Positions 1 to 8,435 are shown, counted from the stretch's first letter. The stretch is DNA of 64,000 bases from Larkinella rosea (GCF_003858635.1 NZ_RQJO01000010.1:558001-622000), one strand, 5' to 3'. Program-made: numbers and translations. The notes: a model not told the origin generated them from the sequence alone.

Positions 1-1883
1 GGTTGCATCAGGTTCGTATGAAACAGCACATTCGGCGTCACGGGCACATACTGCATTTTGGAACCGTTTAAATTCAGTTTCAGGGCTGCATCGCCGACGA
101 CGTTGGCGGTTGCGGGCTTTACAATCACGCAGTTATGCAGCATGTCGTCGTTGTTATTGAAAATCCACTTAATGCGGCTCCCGGCTTTCACTTCCACCTG
201 TGTCTTGTCAAATTTCAACCCCGGTACCGTACCGATCGTAATCACCTGGTCGGGGCCGTTGGTCCAGTCGGCAGGCTGTTCGGTAATGTGCTTTGCATTG
301 ACGGCGGCCTTCCCTTTGGCACCCGAAACCGGTGGTTCCGTTTTTGTGGAAGCCATTGTCATGTCGCTGTGAGTGTGTTTCGCGGGAGCCGCAATGGTCA
401 GTTTCGTTCCCGGTGCAATGTGGTTCAGCGTGTAATACCCGGTATTATGCAGTAACGCCAGACCGGCCGCGGATTTGACGCCTTCGGCTTTAACTTCATG
501 AACAAACCCTTCACGCAAAACCGTATCGGCTACAATCCTCACTTTCAAGCCATTATCCGACACCACAACGCCCCGAATCGGAACGGGCCGGGCGTCTTCA
601 ACCGGGCTACCGTAGATTCGGTGGTATTTATACGTGAAGCTGTTCATGCTGTAGGAAGCCAGATCTCCGGCGGTTTTCTTGTCAACCGGAAGCGTAAATT
701 CTAACTCAAAGCCGTCGGGCATCGACCGGATGGCTTTCATTTCAAACGGCGTCTGTCCCGTCCAGACTAACCGCTGAACACCGTATGGGTCTTTGCCGGT
801 AGCCGCCCAGCCACGACTCGTCTGTCCGACAAACAGGGAGCCATCGAGCCCCCAGGCCATCCGCAGAATACCGGACTGGAAGCCGGAACGGAACAGAAAA
901 CAGGCACCCTGAAACTCACCCGCTACTTTTTCCAGAAACACCCGCATGATCTTACTGTGTCCCTGATCACCCACAAACAACTGACCGTCGAACGGCCCAA
1001 ACCGGTTCGAAGTGGTATCTTCCACAATATCGGAGGTTGAAATGCCCAGTATCGTGTGCGGGAACCAGATGGCCGGAACTTTCAGCCCTTTGACGGTTTT
1101 GGCCACTTCATGCATCGGTTTTCCGGTACTCGGCACATCCTCCGGTTTCAGTTTCACGGGCGAGCCCGGCTCCGACGACCACCGCAACCCGGCGGGATTC
1201 CCGGCGAAGTCGCCCAGTTCGAGGTGCGTCATCCGGCCCGAACCAACCCAGTCTCCCTGGTTTTCGGTGTAAAAAATGCTGCCATCGCGCAACTGCCGGA
1301 AACTCGAGGGCGAGCGCAACCCCGTCGCATACGGTTTCAACTCTCCTTTTTCGGTTACTTTCAGCATCCAGCCCCGCCATTTGGCTAAACTTGCTCCGTA
1401 GCCAATCCAGTCGAGGTTGAGCGTAATGAGCATTTCGCCATTCGGCATAAACAGCGGGCCGTACGAATATTCGTGATAATTACCGGACAGCGGCCATTTC
1501 ACGACCGACTGGTATTCATTGGCTTCGTCGTCGCCATCGGTGTCGATCATTTTGGTCAATTCGCCCCGCTGAGTAGCATAAATGGCCCCGTTGTGGTACG
1601 CCAGCCCGAGCGGTTCGTGTAAACCGTAGGCAAACCGCTTAAACTGCGGCTGACGGCTTCCTTTCATATACGGATTGGTGATGAACCAGACCTCACCCCG
1701 GCGCGTCGAAACGCCCAGTCGGCCATCGGGCAGCACGGCCATTCCGCCAACCTCCAGCTTGACGCCTTCCGGAATCGGAACGGTGACAAGCCGGTAATAA
1801 TCGTCTTCCGTCAACGGGCGTTGCGCCACAACCACGGACGAGATAAAGAAGGCAAAAAAGAGAAACGAGAGTTTATTTTTCAT
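1..1883 (-). CDS. Beta-propeller sugar dehydrogenase-like protein with C-terminal azurin/auracyanin-like copper domain (3' end outside window)
   Basis: Translating the minus strand from the ATG at 1883 gives an uninterrupted frame of about 627 codons that runs off the window. Residues 1-21 are a clear signal peptide ending VVVAQ. The next ~430 residues resemble the propeller of membrane-bound dehydrogenases (blade-like pieces such as EPLGLAYHNGAIY and GLDGSLFVGQTSRGW, and an acidic DTDGDDEANEY loop). From about residue 560 the sequence switches to a cupredoxin fold: VEVKAGSRIKWIFNNNDDMLHN, split by family knowledge into a beta strand plus the first copper His in MLHN, followed by YVPVTPNVLFHT, as in azurin/auracyanin. 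The remaining copper ligands should lie beyond position 1. It is the last visible gene of a minus-strand operon with csaA and a DUF1080-PA14 gene. Likely role (inferred): periplasmic sugar oxidation with electrons passed to the attached copper centre. Whether it binds PQQ cannot be judged. Confidence 0.8.
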   Translation of the reverse strand, partial: MKNKLSFLFFAFFISSVVVAQRPLTEDDYYRLVTVPIPEGVKLEVGGMAVLPDGRLGVSTRRGEVWFITNPYMKGSRQPQFKRFAYGLHEPLGLAYHNGAIYATQRGELTKMIDTDGDDEANEYQSVVKWPLSGNYHEYSYGPLFMPNGEMLITLNLDWIGYGASLAKWRGWMLKVTEKGELKPYATGLRSPSSFRQLRDGSIFYTENQGDWVGSGRMTHLELGDFAGNPAGLRWSSEPGSPVKLKPEDVPSTGKPMHEVAKTVKGLKVPAIWFPHTILGISTSDIVEDTTSNRFGPFDGQLFVGDQGHSKIMRVFLEKVAGEFQGACFLFRSGFQSGILRMAWGLDGSLFVGQTSRGWAATGKDPYGVQRLVWTGQTPFEMKAIRSMPDGFELEFTLPVDKKTAGDLASYSMNSFTYKYHRIYGSPVEDARPVPIRGVVVSDNGLKVRIVADTVLREGFVHEVKAEGVKSAAGLALLHNTGYYTLNHIAPGTKLTIAAPAKHTHSDMTMASTKTEPPVSGAKGKAAVNAKHITEQPADWTNGPDQVITIGTVPGLKFDKTQVEVKAGSRIKWIFNNNDDMLHNCVIVKPATANVVGDAALKLNLNGSKMQYVPVTPNVLFHTNLMQ

Positions 1884-1894
1884 GATTTTTATAA

Positions 1895-2233
1895 CTAGGC
1901 AATTCGGGAGCCGTTTTCTGTTTTACGTTCGGTTTGCAGCAATGTTACTTCACCATCCGGGCCAACTGCGCCCAATACCAGGCATTCACTTTTGAACGTG
2001 GCAATCTGTTTGGGTGGAAAATTCACTACAGCAACGACCTGCTTTCCAAGGAGATCGTCCGGATTATAAAGTCGGGTCAACTGCGCCGACGACCGTTTCA
2101 CGCCTTTCGAACCAAAATCGATGGTGAGTTTATAAGCGGGTTTCCGGGCTTCCGGAAATGCGTCGACGGCGATAATGGTGCCGGTAAGCATCTCCACTTT
2201 TTCGAAGTCCGCCCATGAAAGACTATTCTCCAT
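1895..2233 (-). CDS. csaA: CsaA-like tRNA-binding domain protein
   Basis: 112 residues, the usual size of free-standing CsaA. The protein is a single OB-fold tRNA-binding domain. Family-typical stretches are WADFEKVEMLTGTI near the start, FGSKGVKRSSAQLT in the middle and VVNFPPKQIATFKSE, then ECLVLGA and DGEVTLL at the end. CsaA homologues act as export-related chaperones or tRNA-binding factors in the cytoplasm. The frame stays open upstream to 2431, but that part lies inside the neighbouring gene, and the ATG at 2233 gives the normal family length. The start lies only 5 bases after the stop of the DUF1080-PA14 gene, and the stop is 11 bases before the start of the propeller gene, so it is translated within that operon. 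A general chaperone between two periplasmic sugar-oxidation genes is unusual. Confidence 0.88.
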   Translation of the reverse strand: MENSLSWADFEKVEMLTGTIIAVDAFPEARKPAYKLTIDFGSKGVKRSSAQLTRLYNPDDLLGKQVVAVVNFPPKQIATFKSECLVLGAVGPDGEVTLLQTERKTENGSRIA

Positions 2234-2238
2234 TTCGA

Positions 2239-3999
2239 TCACCACAAAAGTGAATAGTGTATCGTCGCCGAACCGTTTTTCACGGCAACCGGCATCAGTA
2301 ACTCCTGCCGTCCGAAACTCGTGCGCGTCGTTGGTTTCAATTTCGGATCCAGCCGGACGTAGTATTTCCCATCCACTACATACAACCCTTTTGCCACTTC
2401 CTCCAGCGTTGCGCCAACCGCCATCCGGCAATACAGGGTCTCGTTGTCCGGCCCATTGACCGTTAAGGTGCGGGTAAACGATTTGCCGTCGCCATCGGGC
2501 AAAACCGCATCGTTGACATCCAGATCCCGGAGACGGAACTGCATGATCGGATACCCTTGCTTATCGATCGACAGCCCTTTGTATTTCAACTCGTTGTCAG
2601 ACAAACTATCGGGCCAGTACTGGCTTGAGTTCGCCATCAATGCCAGCGGGTTCTGGGCCGACAAAACCGCCAGCGTACCCAGCGGTTTCAATAATTGAGG
2701 CTCCCCGCGTTCATACCACATGTCGGTCACATCGGCAAATTCTCCGCGCCATACCTGCAGCAAAGCCCCCTGATTGAGATCGAACGTGTAATTTAAACCG
2801 GATGGACTACCTACGGACAGACAGTGGGTCTTCTTTTTGGCACCAAAATTAACAAACGAACGAATCACCGCCGGTTTGGCGCCGGCTTCCACCGCGATTT
2901 CGCCAACGGGATCGGGTTCGGGAAGCGATGCGCGGGGGTGCAATGCCTGAAATTTGGTATCGGGTGCGGAGATAAAAAAGCCCAAACCCGGCCGGGGCCA
3001 CGACCGTCCGAAAAACAGGTTAAAAGGATGTTTCCCGGCCGTCAGGTTGATTTTTGCGGTATTCATGTAGCCCAGATCAAGCCGCTTGTTCGCAATAATT
3101 TCTTTGCCATCGATTTGCAGGGACGCAAAACCGCCCTGCTGCAGCGCAATCGTGTAGGGGCCGGTTTTGTCAACCACCAGATCGCCCGTGTAGACGATTC
3201 CGTGCCAGCGCGGTTGTCCGAACGCCACTTCGTAGGTCAGTGCCGAAACCGTATCTTCTTTCACCAGCCGCAGATTGGGCAATTCGGCCGGGGAGGTGGT
3301 TTCCGTTTTGTTTTCGTACAGTTTGTAACGGATATTGGTCAGTTTGGCCACCGGGCGATCCGTAATTAACTGATAGCCAATATTCCGAATGGCGACCGTA
3401 CCGGTTTTTACGTTTAAAACGACCGAGCCGCTGTTGCCGCCGGACATTTTCGGAAGCACACTATTTTCCTGAATCAGGGTACCGTTCAGAACCATTTTCT
3501 CCAGCGTGGCCGGTCCTTTGCCTCCACTCTGGATCACCACTTCCAGCTGTTGCCACAAACCGGGTGCTTTTCCGGCATTCTGTAGCGGTAATAAAGCCGC
3601 ACTGCCTTCAATGGCACCTGATGTACTGGTATTGACCTCCGGTTTTCCCCAATTATCGGCCAGCCGAACGTTCGTGGAGCCAAACGACAGGGTTGCCTCC
3701 GCGGCCGGCGACAGCATCACCTCCATCACCAGCCGAACATCACTGGCGTTGGTCAACAGCGTCAGCGGCTGACCGGCGGTTCCAACCAGAATGCCCGTTC
3801 CGGGTTTGGTCTTAATGTCCGCCTTGAAGGGATTCGCCAGAACCGAAGCCGCCGGTTTCCAGTTGGCAGGTGGTGACGGCACTCGATCGGTGGGCAAGGG
3901 CGTCAGGGATTCGTCAACAGATTGGGCCCAAACCGGTAATGCACCCGCCAGCAGAAGCAGAGCGGTTCCCCGGTTGAACCATCGTAGAATGGGATTCAT
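2239..3999 (-). CDS. Secreted DUF1080 (3-keto-disaccharide hydrolase-like) and PA14 domain protein
   Basis: 586 residues with a signal peptide ending at PVWAQ (residue ~26). Residues ~60-215 have the concanavalin-like DUF1080 pattern: LVMEVMLSPAAEATLSFG, then APGLWQQLEVVIQ, MVLNGTLIQENSVLP and VAIRNIGYQLI, matching the domain's usual ending where the ligand-bound lectin-like fold closes. Residues ~225-355 look like PA14 (VAFGQPRWHGIVYTGDLVVDKTGPYTIALQQGG, read in two parts, then LQIDGKEI and AGKHPFNLFF). The last ~230 residues are unassigned and contain LSDNELKYKGLSIDKQGYP. Some DUF1080 proteins cleave 3-keto-glycosides made by an oxidoreductase; PA14 domains often bind sugar. It is first in the minus-strand operon with csaA and the copper-domain dehydrogenase, which fits coupled oxidation and cleavage of a glycoside. 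The start at 3999 is set by the signal peptide. Confidence 0.78.
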   Translation of the reverse strand: MNPILRWFNRGTALLLLAGALPVWAQSVDESLTPLPTDRVPSPPANWKPAASVLANPFKADIKTKPGTGILVGTAGQPLTLLTNASDVRLVMEVMLSPAAEATLSFGSTNVRLADNWGKPEVNTSTSGAIEGSAALLPLQNAGKAPGLWQQLEVVIQSGGKGPATLEKMVLNGTLIQENSVLPKMSGGNSGSVVLNVKTGTVAIRNIGYQLITDRPVAKLTNIRYKLYENKTETTSPAELPNLRLVKEDTVSALTYEVAFGQPRWHGIVYTGDLVVDKTGPYTIALQQGGFASLQIDGKEIIANKRLDLGYMNTAKINLTAGKHPFNLFFGRSWPRPGLGFFISAPDTKFQALHPRASLPEPDPVGEIAVEAGAKPAVIRSFVNFGAKKKTHCLSVGSPSGLNYTFDLNQGALLQVWRGEFADVTDMWYERGEPQLLKPLGTLAVLSAQNPLALMANSSQYWPDSLSDNELKYKGLSIDKQGYPIMQFRLRDLDVNDAVLPDGDGKSFTRTLTVNGPDNETLYCRMAVGATLEEVAKGLYVVDGKYYVRLDPKLKPTTRTSFGRQELLMPVAVKNGSATIHYSLLW

Positions 4000-4204
4000 C
4001 GAATAGGTAAAGTTTCAGTGTTTAAAGCAATTAGTTGCAAGTCTGACCGAATGACTGCTTACTTTGCAAAAGGGAAAATAAGTGTCATTTTTACCCTAAT
4101 CGCTACTTGAACTTTTTAACTTTTGCGGAGTTGGGTTTGTAAAAATAATGTATTCCCGTTTTTCTTTTCGTAAATATTTCGGCAGTCCTAAAATCCTTCA
4201 TCCC

Positions 4205-5569
4205 ATGAAAAATCGATTCCCGCTGAAGACTGGAAAATTTATGATGGCCGAAGTCGCCATCGTTTTGCTTCTCTCGGCTTTTTCGAGCCTAACCGGGGTT
4301 TTCGCTCCCGGAAATTCCACGGCCCTGCCCGCTCCCGACCCCGATAACGGTGGGTTGAAACTAACGACCGGTTTTGGGGCACTGACGGTAGCCGACGAAC
4401 TGGGATCGGCCCGGCACATCGCGATTGATGCGAAAGGAACGGTTTTTGTCAAACTCAACAAACTGAAAGACGGCAAAGGCATTATCGAACTGCAGGACAC
4501 CAACGGCGATGGAAAGGCGGATAAAACCGTTGCGTTCGGGAGTTACGCCGGAACCGGGATGGCAATTTACAACGGCTACCTGTATGCGTCATCGGATACG
4601 TCGGTGTATCGCTACCGGATCACTAATGGCCTGGTCGATCCGGCCACCAAACCCGAACCCATCGTGGTGGGATTGACGCTGCAACGCCAGCACGCGTCAA
4701 AACCGCTGGCCTTTTCCCCCGCCGGAAAGATGTATGTGACCTTCGGCGCTCCGTCGAATGCCTGTCAGGAAAAAGACCGTCAGCCGGGTTCGAAAGGTCA
4801 GGACCCCTGCCCGATTCTGGAAAACTACGGCGGCATCTGGGAATTCGACGCCAACAAACTGAATCAGCGACAAAGCGACGGCACCCGCTACGCCACGGGC
4901 ATTCGCAATGCAGTGGCTCTGGACTGGAACACGGCTTCCAACTCGCTTTACGCGCTGCAACACGGTCGCGACAACCTCAACAACTGGGGCGGTAAGTTCA
5001 CCAACGAGGTTAGCGCCGAATTGCCATCGGAAGAGTTTATGATGATTCGGAAAGGGGCGGATTTTGGCTGGCCCTATTGCTACAACGACCACGAGCAGAG
5101 CAAAAAAATGCTGGCGCCCGAATACGGCGGTGACGGAAAAATTCAGGACCGGTGCGCGGGAAAAGATAAACCGATCATGGCGTTCCCCGGCCACTGGGCG
5201 CCCAATGATGTGCTGTTCTACACGGGCAATCAGTTCCCGGCCAAATACAAAAACGGTGCTTTCATCTGCTTCCACGGTTCCTGGAACCGCGCTCCGCTGA
5301 AACAGGGCGGTTATTTTGTGGCTTTCGTACCGTTCGGCAAAGACGGAAAACCGTCGGGCAAGTACGAGGTGTTCGCGGAGAATTTTGCGGGGGTGGACGA
5401 ACAGGGCAAACCGGGTACGGACGTCAATGCCGGGAAACTCGATCTGGCCAGCCCCGGCGACGCCAAACACCGCCCGATGGGCCTGGCCCAGGGACCCGAC
5501 GGTTCGCTGTACATTACGGACTCGGTCAAAGGCAAAGTCTGGCGGGTGATGTATTCGGCGAAGAAGTAA
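4205..5569 (+). CDS. PQQ-dependent sugar dehydrogenase-like (sorbosone/glucose dehydrogenase family) secreted protein
   Basis: 454 residues from the ATG at 4205; an in-frame ATG at 4148 would add 19 residues before the signal peptide and cannot be excluded. The N-terminus has a hydrophobic segment (AEVAIVLLLSAFSSLTG). The rest is a six-bladed propeller of the glucose/sorbosone dehydrogenase type: ARHIAIDAKGTVFVKL, a calcium-loop-like DTNGDGKADK, YATGIRNAVALDW, LQHGRDNLNNWG, FMMIRKGADFGWPYCY, APNDVLFYTG, FHGSWNRAPLKQGGY and PMGLAQGPDGSLYITDS. Known relatives oxidise aldoses or sorbosone in the periplasm with PQQ. Cys pairs (CQEKD, CPILE, CYND, CAGKD) are conserved in the soluble subfamily. It is transcribed away from the DUF1080-PA14 operon and followed by a strong terminator, so it is probably a single-gene unit. 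The cofactor is inferred from family membership. Confidence 0.85.
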   Translation: MKNRFPLKTGKFMMAEVAIVLLLSAFSSLTGVFAPGNSTALPAPDPDNGGLKLTTGFGALTVADELGSARHIAIDAKGTVFVKLNKLKDGKGIIELQDTNGDGKADKTVAFGSYAGTGMAIYNGYLYASSDTSVYRYRITNGLVDPATKPEPIVVGLTLQRQHASKPLAFSPAGKMYVTFGAPSNACQEKDRQPGSKGQDPCPILENYGGIWEFDANKLNQRQSDGTRYATGIRNAVALDWNTASNSLYALQHGRDNLNNWGGKFTNEVSAELPSEEFMMIRKGADFGWPYCYNDHEQSKKMLAPEYGGDGKIQDRCAGKDKPIMAFPGHWAPNDVLFYTGNQFPAKYKNGAFICFHGSWNRAPLKQGGYFVAFVPFGKDGKPSGKYEVFAENFAGVDEQGKPGTDVNAGKLDLASPGDAKHRPMGLAQGPDGSLYITDSVKGKVWRVMYSAKK

Positions 5570-5588
5570 GAACAATTTGCAAAATACG

Positions 5589-5640
5589 GCCCTGTTTCGG
5601 TGCAAGCGGTTTTCCGTCTACACCGAAACGGGGCTTTTTT
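5589..5640 (+). terminator. Rho-independent terminator
   Basis: A 14-bp stem, GCCCTGTTTCGGTG (5589-5602) pairing with CACCGAAACGGGGC (5621-5634) with one T-G wobble, closes an 18-base loop and is followed by TTTTTT. It lies 20 bases after the sugar dehydrogenase gene. Confidence 0.92.
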
Positions 5641-5670
5641 GTAAAACCACTGGAATATTCAGTAGATTTG
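5638..5670 (+). promoter_or_regulatory. Bacteroidota-type promoter for the HEPN/MNT pair
   Basis: TTTG at 5638-5641, a 21-base spacer, then TAGATTTG at 5663-5670: an exact match to the Bacteroidota -33/-7 consensus (TTTG, TAnnTTTG). The start codon follows 19 bases after the -7 box. The -33 TTTG is made from the last three T of the upstream terminator tract plus the next G. Confidence 0.72.
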
Positions 5671-5689
5671 ATGAATTAACCCGATACGC

Positions 5690-6115
5690 ATGGAGCAGGA
5701 AATTCGGTGGGTACAACGCTTCGGAAGTTATAAAAAAGCCCTGACCCAACTCAACAAATTCATTGAAAAAGGGGAATTGAACGAACTGGAAGAACAAGGT
5801 CTGATCAAAGCGTTTGAATATACCTACGAGCTGGCCTGGAAAACGATGCAGGATTTTTTGTGGGATAGAGGATATGCCGAAATTGCTGGCCCAAAACCGG
5901 TCATTGAACAAGCTTTTCAGAATGGCTACATCGACGGTTTTGCCTGGGTTCGGATGCATAAAAGCCGTAATCTGACCAGTCACATTTACAATGCAGAAAT
6001 AGCCGATGAGATTGCAGTATCGGTTAAAAATGAATATGTTAGCTTACTAAACGAGCTGGCGCATCGTTTGGAAGAAGAACAGAATAGTCAGCAATCCTCC
6101 GTTTTTGACGAGTAG
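5690..6115 (+). CDS. HEPN-like nucleotidyltransferase substrate-binding protein (HI0074 family)
   Basis: 141 residues, all helical in appearance, matching the HI0074/nucleotidyltransferase substrate-binding family, a branch of the HEPN fold. Typical features are RFGSYKKALTQL near the N-terminus, LIKAFEYTYELAWKTMQDFL (residues ~37-56), and RNLTSHIYN (~93-101), which carries the Rx4-6H motif that forms the ribonuclease site in HEPN toxins. In characterised HEPN-MNT systems the HEPN protein is an RNase toxin that the MNT partner neutralises, in some cases by AMPylation. The MNT gene starts 3 bases after this stop. A strong promoter lies just upstream, so the pair forms an independent two-gene unit. 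Toxicity here is inferred from the family. Confidence 0.85.
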   Translation: MEQEIRWVQRFGSYKKALTQLNKFIEKGELNELEEQGLIKAFEYTYELAWKTMQDFLWDRGYAEIAGPKPVIEQAFQNGYIDGFAWVRMHKSRNLTSHIYNAEIADEIAVSVKNEYVSLLNELAHRLEEEQNSQQSSVFDE

Positions 6116-6118
6116 CGG

Positions 6119-6433
6119 ATGCCTTACGGATTAGACGATACGGATTTAAACGCCATTACGGCGGTCCTGGCCCGGAATCACCGGGTCGGGCAGGCTATCT
6201 TATTCGGTTCCCGGGCGAAAGGCTCGCACCGACCCGGTTCGGATATTGATATTGCGCTCAAAGGTCCTGAATTGACGTTCGACGACCTGCTCAATTTATC
6301 CGTCGCACTGGACGATTTATGGCTTCCGCTTCGGTTCGATCTGGTTTTATATGATCGCATTAACGAACCCGCTCTTCGCGAACAGATTCAGAAAACCGGT
6401 CAGGTCCTTCTTTCAAAATCGTTCGTTGCTTAA
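6119..6433 (+). CDS. Minimal nucleotidyltransferase (MNT) domain protein, putative antitoxin
   Basis: 104 residues with the polymerase-beta nucleotidyltransferase signature: AILFGSRAKGSHRPGSDIDI at about residues 27-46 holds the GSxxxG motif and the metal-binding D-x-D pair (DID), and RFDLVLYD at ~78-85 supplies the third acidic residue. MntA-type proteins transfer AMP or short oligo-A to a Tyr next to the HEPN active site. The ATG at 6119 overlaps nothing and lies 3 bases after the HEPN stop, so the two are translationally close. It ends 4 bases before the stop of the convergent esterase gene. Confidence 0.87.
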   Translation: MPYGLDDTDLNAITAVLARNHRVGQAILFGSRAKGSHRPGSDIDIALKGPELTFDDLLNLSVALDDLWLPLRFDLVLYDRINEPALREQIQKTGQVLLSKSFVA

Positions 6434-6437
6434 GTCT

Positions 6438-7136
6438 TCAACGATGCTGCTTCAACAACCAGTCATAGAGGGAGTTATCTTCGTACAGATACTGAATCGC
6501 GTGCCCGACCTTGTCCAGCTTCGTGAATTTCACGCTGCCATTGCATTGGTTTAAACGCTTCACCAGCCGCTCGGTTTCGTCAATCGAAATTACATCATCG
6601 TCAATTCCGTGGAAGGTCCAGACCGGAACGTTTTTGATTCGGCAAACCTGCGTGGAATCGTCGCAGCCTCCGCACAACGGCAGAATGGCCGCGAACTTGT
6701 CGGGATACGCCACGGCGGTTTGCCAGGCACCGTACCCGCCCATGCTGATGCCGGTTAAGTAAATCCGCTTCGGATCGATCCGGTATTTAGCAGTCAGCTC
6801 CTCCAGCAAAGGCTCGAACCAATTGTCCGTCGACCACACTTTACCGTCCGGACACTGCGGGGAAGCAATGATAAACGCATATTCACGACCCTGATCGACC
6901 AGATGCGGCAAACCGTACCGCTTTACTTTGTTTAAATCGCTGCCTTTCAACGAGCTGCCGTGCAAACTGATCACCAGTGGATACGCCCGCTGACTGGCCG
7001 GGTAATCCTTCGGCACGTACAGCAGGTAGTCGTATTTCTCCCGGTTTTTATTGTTCGGATTCGATTGGGCCAGGCCCGTTTGCCAGCTGCACGTAAGCAG
7101 CCACCCGAGCAGGGTAAAAAATTTGAGTGAAGACAT
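6438..7136 (-). CDS. Secreted alpha/beta-hydrolase (prolyl-oligopeptidase/phospholipase-carboxylesterase type)
   Basis: 232 residues with a signal peptide ending at GLAQS (~residue 25). YPLVISLHGSS (~52-62) gives the oxyanion-hole HG; the nucleophile elbow is GISMGG with Ser131; the acid is in TFHGIDDDVIS (~174-184) and the base is His212 in VGHAIQY. This arrangement is typical of dienelactone-hydrolase/PHB-esterase-like enzymes that act on esters outside the cytoplasm. The substrate is unknown; family members in Bacteroidota often remove acyl or feruloyl groups from polysaccharides. It lies 40 bases downstream of the creatininase-family gene on the same strand, probably in the same transcript. 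Confidence 0.82.
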   Translation of the reverse strand: MSSLKFFTLLGWLLTCSWQTGLAQSNPNNKNREKYDYLLYVPKDYPASQRAYPLVISLHGSSLKGSDLNKVKRYGLPHLVDQGREYAFIIASPQCPDGKVWSTDNWFEPLLEELTAKYRIDPKRIYLTGISMGGYGAWQTAVAYPDKFAAILPLCGGCDDSTQVCRIKNVPVWTFHGIDDDVISIDETERLVKRLNQCNGSVKFTKLDKVGHAIQYLYEDNSLYDWLLKQHR

Positions 7137-7176
7137 CCGTTACAGCGGTAATTAATCCAATGCGATTTTCAGTCGA

Positions 7177-7941
7177 TTACTCATACAAATCCTTTACGTC
7201 CACCTTCGCCAGTTCGACCAGAAAACCGCTGATTTTCTGGGTCACAGCTTCAAAATACCGCTTACCTTTTTCCGCCGTAGCCGCCTTCGGATTGCCGATT
7301 CCGGTGTCTTCCGTCACCTGCGACCATTTGCGTTCGGCCCACGCCCAGCCTTCGCGCAACGCCTGCACCTTCCAGCTTTTGGCCGCTCCATCGCCCGCTT
7401 CTTCCAACGGCAGCACCAATTCCGGACGCAGATGCAGCAACAGACTGGTTTCCATTTCATCGGCGTGGTCGCCTTTGGGTTCGTCGAAGTACGTTGATTT
7501 ATCCAGTGTATGAAACCACGAGCAGGTGGTTAGAAACATGGCCGGATACTGAACGCCCAGCTCGCGCAGCATAGTTTTGAAGTCATTACCGCCGTGGCTG
7601 TTCAGAATCAGCAATTTGTAAATTCCCTGCCGGTTCAACACTTCGATGATGTCGTTCAAAATCGCCTTCTGGGTGCTCGGATACAGGTTGATATCCAGCA
7701 AAATATCCGTCTGACCGGTATTGACACCAAAGGGCATCGTCGGCAACACCATCACTTTCGCACCCTGTTCCCACGCCAGTCGCGCCGATTCGGCCGCAAT
7801 CGTGTCAGCTTCAATCACGTCCGTTGCATAGGGCAGGTGGTAATTATGGGCTTCGGTGGCTCCCCAGGGCAGAATGACTAATTCGATGGGCTGGTCGTGG
7901 ATGTGTTTCCAGTTGGCTTCGGCAAGGATATAAGGGCGCAT
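7177..7941 (-). CDS. Creatininase-family metal-dependent amidohydrolase
   Basis: 254 residues, the family's normal length, no signal peptide. Metal-ligand motifs are all visible: WGATEAHNYHLPYATD at residues 26-41 (E30, H32, D41), LNSHGGN at 113-119 (H116) and GDHADEMETS at 158-167 (E162). Members hydrolyse creatinine, or open ring amides and formyl-amino groups in nucleotide-like substrates (for example MftE and FAPy deformylase relatives), so the substrate cannot be named. The gene precedes the esterase. It begins next to a repeat with TTTCGCGGAG arms at 7954-8036, so its promoter must lie within or beyond that repeat. Confidence 0.85.
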   Translation of the reverse strand: MRPYILAEANWKHIHDQPIELVILPWGATEAHNYHLPYATDVIEADTIAAESARLAWEQGAKVMVLPTMPFGVNTGQTDILLDINLYPSTQKAILNDIIEVLNRQGIYKLLILNSHGGNDFKTMLRELGVQYPAMFLTTCSWFHTLDKSTYFDEPKGDHADEMETSLLLHLRPELVLPLEEAGDGAAKSWKVQALREGWAWAERKWSQVTEDTGIGNPKAATAEKGKRYFEAVTQKISGFLVELAKVDVKDLYE

Positions 7942-8435
7942 ATGAATGGTTTGTTTCGCGGAGTTACAAGGAGTTTGGCGGAGAAATATTAAAAACGCTG
8001 CTATCCTCCGCTTAACGCTGCGAAATAACTTTTTTATTTTTTAATTCTAATCCGATAGCCGTTGATCGGGTGAAAATAGCGGATTAATTCGCCCTGTTTG
8101 TTGCGCGTATACCATTTCCGTAACGAAAATGTCTCGTCCTGAAATCTGTTGACCCCTAAGTTGACACTTTAGTGAAACAGACTGAGTATGTCGCGAACGT
8201 GATCGAGCAAAATTGAGATGTAACTCTGACAACCAACATTCGTCTATGACAGACGGGCGGAACCAATCCTAATTTGTCATCTGCTTAGAAAGCAACTGGT
8301 AAGAATTCGGATCAGGACGCTTATCCTGCTACTAAATTCTATGAAAATCCACCTGTTTTGCAAAACATCTAGACAAAAGTTATAAAAATTAGTATTTTTT
8401 ATCCAACTTATCTTTATAAGTAATTGAGATGATTT
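7942..8435. other. Intergenic region between creatininase gene and first SusC
   Basis: No convincing gene. It contains the imperfect inverted repeat at 7954-8036, a perfect 12-bp palindrome GTTTTGCAAAAC at 8355-8366, and an AT-rich stretch at 8370-8425 that probably holds the SusC promoter. TATCTTTA at 8409-8416 matches the -7 box at seven of eight positions, but I see no good -33 box. Confidence 0.6.
7954..8036. repeat. Imperfect inverted repeat of the TTTCGCGGAGTT family
   Basis: Left arm 7954-7983 begins TTTCGCGGAGTT and ends GGCGGAG. Right arm 8006-8035 begins CTCCGC and ends GCGAAATAAC plus six T. The arm sequences resemble those of the much longer hairpin at 41669-41777, so they appear to be two copies of one intergenic repeat family. 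Confidence 0.6.

Noticed and set aside
4697-5605. Long minus-strand open frame opposite the sugar dehydrogenase gene
   Set aside because: It is a shadow of a clear family gene, has no domain resemblance and covers the terminator-proximal region.
8047-8232. 61-codon minus-strand frame before the first SusC
   Set aside because: No family resemblance and no promoter or ribosome site; it lies in a leader region.
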